NCBI GenBank assembly: GCA_031286585.1
Contig: JAITUC010000019.1
Span: 310,001 to 374,000 of the forward strand
DNA length: 64,000 nucleotides
Source: Delftia acidovorans
GTDB lineage: Bacteria; Pseudomonadota; Gammaproteobacteria; Burkholderiales; Burkholderiaceae_C
Reading direction: 5' to 3'
Part shown: piece after piece, positions 58,968-64,000 of the stretch
Layout of the letters: each line of letters opens with the position of its first letter
Numbering within the stretch: the first letter of the stretch is position 1
The notes under the pieces: model-generated
What the model saw: the letters and a program-made list of their open reading frames with translations, nothing else
Told to the model about the DNA's origin: nothing
Database searches by the model: none
Program-made: the position numbers and the translations under genes

Positions 58968-60629
58968 CTACTGCGCGCCGGCCACCGCCGCCTGGCGCGC
59001 ACCGGGCTGCTTGAACAGCTTGAAGTACGGCGTGTTCGACGGATTCACCGGGATGTCGAACTTGCGCACCATGGCGTAGGTCTGGATCTGGTCGTGCAGC
59101 GGCAGGTAGATCAGCTCCTTTTGCACCGTGGTCCAGATGGAGTGGATGGTGGCGTCGCGCTTGCGCGCATCGCCCTCGGAGGCCAGGGAGACGATCTGGC
59201 TGTCCAGCTCGGCGTTGCTGTAGCGCGTGGCATTGGTGTTGCCCCGGCCGTTCTTGCCGCGCGTGTGCACCAGGTAGTCGAAGACATAGGCCGAGTCATA
59301 GGTGGGCACGCCCCAGCCGTAGAGGTAGAAGTCCGTCTCCTGGTTGTTGATGGCCGCCGTCTGGATGGCCAGAGGCCGTGACGACACGGCGGTCTTCACG
59401 CCGATGCGGCCCAGAAAGCCCGCAATGGCCTGGCAGATGGCCTCATCGTTCAGGTAGCGGTCATTCGTGCAGTGCAGGGTGATGCCGAAGCCGTTGGGAT
59501 AGCCGGCGTCGGCGAGCAGCTTCCTGGCCTGGACAGGATCGGTCTTGCCCACGGCGCCAAAGGATTTCTCGTAGCCATGCACAAAGGGCGGCGCAATGAT
59601 GTTGGTGGGCACGGACAGGCCGCGCATCACGGCGCGCTGGATGGCCTGGCGGTCGATGGCCAGCTGGAAGGCCTGGCGCACGCGCAGGTCGGCCAGCGGG
59701 TTTTTGTCCTTCACATCGGAATGCGACAGCGGGGCGGCGCCAACGTTCAGGCCCAGGAAGATGGTGCGGTTCTCGGCGGCCTGGTTGATGCGAAAGCGCG
59801 GGTCGGCGCTCAGGCGCGCAATGTCCTGGATGGGCAGATCCTGCACGAAGTCCACCTCTCCCGACAGCAGCGCCGCCACGCGCGTGGCCTGGGACTTGAT
59901 GGGCAGGTAGACCAGTTCGTCGATCTCCAGCGGGAACAGGCCCTTGCCCCAGTAGCCGGGAAACTGCCGCAGCACGGTGCGCGTGTCCTGCTCGCGCGAG
60001 GCAATGACATAGGGCCCCGTGCCATTGGCGTTGCGAGTGGCGTAGTTCTCTTCCTTGGCCAGCGCGTTCTGCGGCTGCTCGGCGCCATGGGCCTTGGCCC
60101 AGGCGGCGCTCAGGATCTGGATGTTGATGAGGCTGGCCGGCAGCAGCGGGTTGGGCCCGTTGGTCTTGATGTGCACGGTGAAGGCATCGACCTTGGTCAC
60201 GTCGGTGATCGAGGTCAGCAGCGAGCGCATGTCCGAGGTGGGCGAGCGCGCACGGCGCAGCGAGAACAGCACGTCGTCGGCCGTGAACAGGCTCCCGTCA
60301 TGGAATTTCACACCCTTGCGCAGCTTGAACTCCCAGACCGAGGGATCGGCGGTCAGCGCCCAGGATGTGGCCAGGGTGGGCACCAGCTTGCCATCGGCCG
60401 TGCGGATGATCAGCGGCTCGTAGATCTGATGCAGCAGGTTGTGGTTGGGGCCGTTGTTCAGCGCATGCGGGTCCAGCGTGGATGCGTCGGTGGAGCGCGC
60501 CCAGCGCAGGGTTTCGGCCTGGGCGGGCGGTACGCACAGCAGGGCTGCGGCCAGGGCGGGAAGCAGCGCGCAGGTGCGCAGGGCGGTGCTCAGCAAGGAA
60601 AGGCGGGGCAGGAAGCGTCTTTGGGTCAT
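58968..60629 (-). CDS. Peptide/nickel ABC substrate-binding protein (family 5)
   Basis: 553 residues. Signal peptide (LLPALAAALLCVPPAQA, cleavage near 37) and an SBP_bac_5 domain: LRWARSTDASTLDPHALNN, LLHQIYEPLI near 68, WEFKLRKGVKFHDGSLFTADDVLFSLRRA near 99-127 and NGTGPYV near 205. These bind di- or oligopeptides, opines or Ni complexes. No permease or ATPase is adjacent. It is 115 bp downstream of the aminopeptidase gene on the same strand, which fits peptide uptake followed by hydrolysis, by inference. Confidence 0.92.
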   Translation of the reverse strand: MTQRRFLPRLSLLSTALRTCALLPALAAALLCVPPAQAETLRWARSTDASTLDPHALNNGPNHNLLHQIYEPLIIRTADGKLVPTLATSWALTADPSVWEFKLRKGVKFHDGSLFTADDVLFSLRRARSPTSDMRSLLTSITDVTKVDAFTVHIKTNGPNPLLPASLINIQILSAAWAKAHGAEQPQNALAKEENYATRNANGTGPYVIASREQDTRTVLRQFPGYWGKGLFPLEIDELVYLPIKSQATRVAALLSGEVDFVQDLPIQDIARLSADPRFRINQAAENRTIFLGLNVGAAPLSHSDVKDKNPLADLRVRQAFQLAIDRQAIQRAVMRGLSVPTNIIAPPFVHGYEKSFGAVGKTDPVQARKLLADAGYPNGFGITLHCTNDRYLNDEAICQAIAGFLGRIGVKTAVSSRPLAIQTAAINNQETDFYLYGWGVPTYDSAYVFDYLVHTRGKNGRGNTNATRYSNAELDSQIVSLASEGDARKRDATIHSIWTTVQKELIYLPLHDQIQTYAMVRKFDIPVNPSNTPYFKLFKQPGARQAAVAGAQ

Positions 60630-60744
60630 GAGGTGTCCTGGCAGCCGGAACAAGATCGCAGGAAGGCGGCGGCGGGTGCCGCGCCGGCTGCACCAGACGG
60701 CCGATTGTGTGGAGCCACCGGCCCGCCGCAAAGCCTGATTGCGC

Positions 60745-62214
60745 CTATGCAAATGCGCTGCGCGCAGATGCAAAGCGCTGCGACAGCAGTGCGTACAGCG
60801 CGCGCAGGCCCTGGGCCTCGCCGCCCCTGGGACGGCCGGGGCGTTCCTCCAGATTCCAGGCGAACAGGTCCAGGTGCAGCCAGGGCAGTTCGGGCGGCAC
60901 AAAGCTCTCCAGAAACAGCGCGGCCGTGATGGCGCCGCCCTGCGGCGTGCTGGCGGCGTTGAGCAGGTCGGCCTGGTCGGAGCGGAGCATGCGGCGGTAC
61001 GGCGCCCACAGGGGCAGGCGCCACAGCGGGTCGGCCTGCGCGCGGCCCTGGGCCAGCAGGGCCTCGGCCCAGTCGTCATGGTTGCTGAACAGCGCGGGCA
61101 GGTCCGGCCCCAGCGCCGTGCGCGCGGCGCCCGTGAGCGTGGCCAGGTCGACCAGCAGCGCGGGCGGCGTGGGCGCGCTGCGAATGGCGTGGTGCAGCGC
61201 ATCGGCCAGCAGGAGCCTGCCTTCGGCATCGGTGTTCTCGATCTCCACGCGCCGGCCATCACCGGCCTCGATGATGTCGCCAGGCCGCAGCGCACCCGCC
61301 CCTGTGGCGTTCTCCACCGCAGGCACCAGCAGCTTCAGATGAATGGGCAGGCCCGCCCGCATCACCAGATCGGCCAGGGCCAGGGCGTGTGCGGCGCCGC
61401 CCATGTCCTTCTTCATCCAGCGCATGCCTGCGGCGGGCTTGAGGTCCAGCCCGCCCGAGTCAAAGCACACGCCCTTGCCGATAAGCACCACATGGGGGAG
61501 CGCGGCATCGCCCCAGGTCAGCTCGGCCACGCGCGGCGCCTGGGCCGCGGCCTGGCCCACGGCGTGCACCAGGGCAAAGCCTTCGGCGGGCAGTTCGTCG
61601 CCCACCCATTGCCGGTAGCGCGCGCCATGGCGCGCAGCCAGGTCGGCCACGGCCTGGGCCAGTTGCTCAGGACCCAGCTGGTTGGCGGGCAGGTTGACGA
61701 GCCGGCGCACCTCGCCAATGGCTGCGGCCATGGGTGCGACGGCGGCCTGCTCATCGGGGCTTGCCACCAACTGAGCTAGCGATGGACCGGTTGCCGCACC
61801 CGACTGCCGCGCCTGGCGGGTCGATGGCAACGCGCCCAATGCCCAGCCCAGCAGCAGATGCGGCCTTTGAGCCTCATTCGCATCGGCGAGCGCATAGGTG
61901 CCGGGCGGCAGCGCAGTTGGGAGGCCGGCCAGTTGCCACAGCGGCTGGTCCGGGTCCACGCCGACCAGCACGCCGGCGAGGCCCGTGCCCTCGCCCTGCC
62001 CTTCACCCTGCATACCGGGCAACAGCAGAATGCGGCCCGGCTGCGCATCAAAGCCTGCGGCGCGCGCCCATCGTGCCTGGGCCGGGGGCAGTTGTTCCAG
62101 CACGGCCTCCAGCGTGGCCGGCGTGGCCCGGTGCAAGGACGTGGCGGGTTGGGGTGAGACGGCAAATGCGCCGGGGCGGGAATCGGAATGGCAGGTTGTT
62201 GCAGGGTTGGACAT
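60745..62214 (-). CDS. M17 leucyl-aminopeptidase-family protein
   Basis: 489 residues from ATG 62214. The signature NTDAEGRLLLAD and the metal ligands around LIGKGVCFDSGGLDLKPAAGMRWMKKDMGGAA are intact, so a dinuclear Zn/Mn aminopeptidase is expected. The N-terminal half is divergent, as in the non-PepA branch (PepB/YpdF-like 'leucyl aminopeptidase family protein'). It would release N-terminal residues from peptides in the cytosol. An upstream frame to 62343 adds 43 unsupported residues. Confidence 0.92.
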   Translation of the reverse strand: MSNPATTCHSDSRPGAFAVSPQPATSLHRATPATLEAVLEQLPPAQARWARAAGFDAQPGRILLLPGMQGEGQGEGTGLAGVLVGVDPDQPLWQLAGLPTALPPGTYALADANEAQRPHLLLGWALGALPSTRQARQSGAATGPSLAQLVASPDEQAAVAPMAAAIGEVRRLVNLPANQLGPEQLAQAVADLAARHGARYRQWVGDELPAEGFALVHAVGQAAAQAPRVAELTWGDAALPHVVLIGKGVCFDSGGLDLKPAAGMRWMKKDMGGAAHALALADLVMRAGLPIHLKLLVPAVENATGAGALRPGDIIEAGDGRRVEIENTDAEGRLLLADALHHAIRSAPTPPALLVDLATLTGAARTALGPDLPALFSNHDDWAEALLAQGRAQADPLWRLPLWAPYRRMLRSDQADLLNAASTPQGGAITAALFLESFVPPELPWLHLDLFAWNLEERPGRPRGGEAQGLRALYALLSQRFASARSAFA

Positions 62215-62427
62215 GGCGTGGTCAAAGCGCGCCAGCCTAAAGGCCTGCCCGGCTATCGCAAACAAGCCTGCCGCATATGGATATGCGCAAACCCCGGATG
62301 GAAGGCAGCGCCCTGGCGCAGCCATCGACGGCACAGGCTGCATGCCATGGTGTCAGCATATAATTAGCCACCATACAATATGCCAACACTACACCCGGCG
62401 CATAGCGCCTCAACCCCAGGAAACACC

Positions 62428-62766
62428 ATGTCCCACTATCTGGTCGAGCTCTATTCCCCCAACCCCGCCTGGCTCGCCCTGCCCGCCGCGCAGCGCCAGC
62501 AGTTTCTGGAGGGGGTTGCCAGCGCCATGGGCGGGCTGGCTGCCATGGGCGTGCAGGTGCTGGCCCTGGCCGAGACCGAGCGCGGCCTGAACCAGGCCAG
62601 CCCGCACCGCTTCCTGGGCATCTGGCGCTTTCCCGATATCGCCGCCCGCGATGCCTTGCTGGCTGGCATCAAGGCCAGCGGCTGGTACGGATACTTCGAC
62701 CATGTGAACGCGGCCAGCGGCACGGGCGGCCTGGAAAGCCATCTGAAGGCGCTGGCCGAGGCCTGA
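62428..62766 (+). CDS. Small hypothetical protein with ferredoxin-like fold features
   Basis: 112 residues. I do not firmly recognise it; the pattern (MSHYLVELYSPNPAWLALP, AQRQQFLEGVASAMGGLAAMGVQVLALAE, RFLGIWRFPD and HVNAASGTGG) suggests a dimeric alpha/beta barrel like DUF6616, YCII or NIPSNAP. No signal peptide. AT-rich sequence at 62356-62385 with TATAAT and TACAAT boxes precedes it. Neighbours on either side run the other way, so it is a single-gene unit. Confidence 0.65.
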   Translation: MSHYLVELYSPNPAWLALPAAQRQQFLEGVASAMGGLAAMGVQVLALAETERGLNQASPHRFLGIWRFPDIAARDALLAGIKASGWYGYFDHVNAASGTGGLESHLKALAEA

Positions 62767-62800
62767 GGCGGACGATCAATGGGTGCTGTCGCGCAGGGCG

Positions 62801-63475
62801 CTACGGCTCAATCGGACACCCCAGACGCTTGAGCGTCTCGTCGATCCACGGCGCGCTGTAGGTACCGGCAGCGATGTCGGCCACCATCCTGGCCTCAACG
62901 ACCTGCTTTTCGTGTGCTGCATCCAGCAAGGCCTGCGCCTGCGCATACGGTACGCACAGCACGCCATCGTCATCGCCGATCATGAGGTCACCGGGCTCGA
63001 TCACCATGCCATCGATGGCGATAGGCACATTGATTTCGCCAGGGCCGTCCTTGTAGGGTCCGCGGTGCGTGACGCCCGCGGCGAATACCGGGAAGCTGCC
63101 TGCACGAATCCATGCCGCGTCCCGGATCGCGCCATGGATCACGATGCCGCCCAGCTGGCGACGCATGGCGTCTCCGACCATGATTTCTCCGATGAGTGCG
63201 TTGGTGAGGTCGCCACCCGCATCCACCACGATCACATCCCCTGGGCTGGCCAGTTGAAGTGCCTTGTGCAGCATGAGGTTGTCGCCCGGGCGTGTCTTGA
63301 TGGTCAACGCGGGGCCGGCCATGCGCCCGCCGCCGTGCATGGGGCGCAACCGCGCGCCGCCAGCCGTCATGCGAGCCATGCAGTCGCTGACGTTGGCAAC
63401 AGGCACGTCGAGATAGCGCCTGGCAATATCAAGGCTGACGGCGCGTTGCCGCTTCAGAATTTGAAGACCGATCAT
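62801..63475 (-). CDS. RraA-family protein (4-hydroxy-4-methyl-2-oxoglutarate aldolase-like)
   Basis: 224 residues. GDVIVVDAGGDLTNALIGEIM near 79-99 and GIVIHGAIRDAAWIRAGSFPVFAAG near 109-134 include the Arg-Asp metal/substrate pair of RraA/HMG aldolases. Enzyme members cleave HMG or oxaloacetate in protocatechuate and gallate 4,5-cleavage, while RraA of E. coli inhibits RNase E. The Bug-family binding protein next door fits a carboxylate catabolic role. No other ring-cleavage genes are visible. Confidence 0.9.
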   Translation of the reverse strand: MIGLQILKRQRAVSLDIARRYLDVPVANVSDCMARMTAGGARLRPMHGGGRMAGPALTIKTRPGDNLMLHKALQLASPGDVIVVDAGGDLTNALIGEIMVGDAMRRQLGGIVIHGAIRDAAWIRAGSFPVFAAGVTHRGPYKDGPGEINVPIAIDGMVIEPGDLMIGDDDGVLCVPYAQAQALLDAAHEKQVVEARMVADIAAGTYSAPWIDETLKRLGCPIEP

Positions 63476-63514
63476 GGTGTGTGCTCAGAGTGGATGGGAT
63501 GAAAGCTGTGCCGC

Positions 63515-64000
63515 TCAATCCAGCGTGGTGCCGGAGCTCTTGACGATGGGCGCCAGGCGTGCGCGGTCGCTGGCGTAGAGCCTGGTCATGTCCTGCGGCG
63601 TGCCGGTGATGAGCTCGGCGCCGGAGTCGGCGATCTTCCTGGCCGTGTCGGGTGCGTTCACCACCTTGTTGATGGCTTCGTTGAGCTGCCTGACGATGGC
63701 GTCGGAGGTGCCGGCCGGGGCCATCACGCCCCACACGCTGGCCAGCTCCACGCCCTTGATGCCGGATTCTGTGTAGGTCGGCACGTCGGGCAGCAGCTTG
63801 GAGCGGCTCGCGGTGGTCACGCCGATGGCGCGCACCTTGCCGGACTGGATGTGCGACAGCAGCGTGGGGATGGAGCCCATGTACATGTCGATGCGCCCGC
63901 CCAGCAGGTCGGGCATGGCCTGCGCCATGCCGCGAAACGGCACGTGGGTGAACTTCACATTCGAGCTTTTCTGCCAGGCCTCGCTGACGAGGTGCGAAAT
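63515..64000 (-). CDS. Bug-family (TctC) tripartite tricarboxylate transporter binding protein, N-terminus outside window
   Basis: The frame stays open to the window end and encodes the C-terminal ~161 residues: FTHVPFRGMAQAMPDLLGGRIDMYMGSIPTLLSHIQSGKVRAIGVTT, then DVPTYTESGIKGVELASVWGVMAPAGT, both hallmarks of the Bordetella uptake gene (Bug) family. Such periplasmic proteins bind di- or tricarboxylates and other organic anions and are strongly expanded in Burkholderiales. It precedes the RraA gene by 40 bp in the same direction, so both probably serve one carboxylate pathway. Confidence 0.92.
   Translation of the reverse strand: MSHLVSEAWQKSSNVKFTHVPFRGMAQAMPDLLGGRIDMYMGSIPTLLSHIQSGKVRAIGVTTASRSKLLPDVPTYTESGIKGVELASVWGVMAPAGTSDAIVRQLNEAINKVVNAPDTARKIADSGAELITGTPQDMTRLYASDRARLAPIVKSSGTTLD

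Noticed and set aside
1..64000. CRISPR arrays, tRNA/rRNA genes, insertion sequences, prophage
   Set aside because: No regularly spaced repeats, tRNA-like cloverleaf with TTCGA-type arm in context, transposase or integrase, or phage structural motifs were seen.

Overview
The window looks like chromosomal DNA of a high-GC betaproteobacterium, most likely a Comamonadaceae member close to Delftia, Comamonas or Acidovorax. That placement is inference: it rests on codon use, a Bug-family binding protein, a kinase/cyclase-type TOMM cluster and many orphan ABC binding proteins. I see no rRNA, tRNA, CRISPR array, insertion sequence or prophage. Most of it is ordinary metabolic and transport DNA with several compact accessory modules.

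Layout. 1-1.6 kb: a D-threonine-aldolase-like gene and a GFA gene (minus), then a small tyrosine-phosphatase-like gene. 1.7-10.7 kb: a TOMM (thiazole/oxazole-modified microcin) type RiPP locus with a kinase/cyclase/ATPase fusion, a duplicated precursor-like protein ending in Cys, an LCMT-type methyltransferase, a fused YcaO cyclodehydratase and an FHA protein. 11.9-14.8 kb: arsR-arsB-arsC-arsH. 14.9-18.7 kb: an SDR, an MDR-type reductase, a TetR regulator and a PhzS-like FAD monooxygenase, with two matching ATGATG-N2-CATCAT operators. 18.8-21.2 kb: an amino-acid ABC importer without an ATPase. 21.4-26.4 kb: a CbiM-like permease, a GGDEF protein, a lipoprotein phosphoesterase and a 51-codon gene with its own terminator. 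26.6-28.9 kb: a BLUF photoreceptor next to a GAF-EAL phosphodiesterase. 28.9-29.7 kb: a yybP-ykoY (Mn2+) riboswitch ahead of mntP. 29.9-35 kb: a PRC-barrel protein, a cytochrome c, a LysE exporter, parDE, ABM, a quinone reductase and a LysR regulator.

35-40.5 kb (minus) is an rsbR-rsbS-rsbT-(rsbT/X fusion)-histidine kinase-hybrid kinase operon: a proteobacterial stressosome wired to two-component signalling. It is followed by a pentapeptide-repeat protein, a VF530 protein, a chemoreceptor and a NIPSNAP protein. 44.2-48.2 kb is a sulfonate/taurine-type ABC importer with an LLM flavin monooxygenase. Then come an orphan binding protein, CorA and PPK2. 51.4-57.4 kb is a 2018-residue SF1 helicase with a transglutaminase-like N-terminus and a Vsr/DUF559-like nuclease C-terminus, a probable defence or nucleic-acid-processing protein. 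A divergent dmeR/dmeF pair follows with an operator in the 45-bp gap, then a peptide-binding protein, an M17 aminopeptidase, a small unknown protein, an RraA-family protein and a Bug-family binding protein cut by the window end.

The strongest leads are the TOMM locus with its signalling proteins, the stressosome-kinase operon, the BLUF/EAL pair and the giant helicase-nuclease. All functions are read from motifs; no database search was run.
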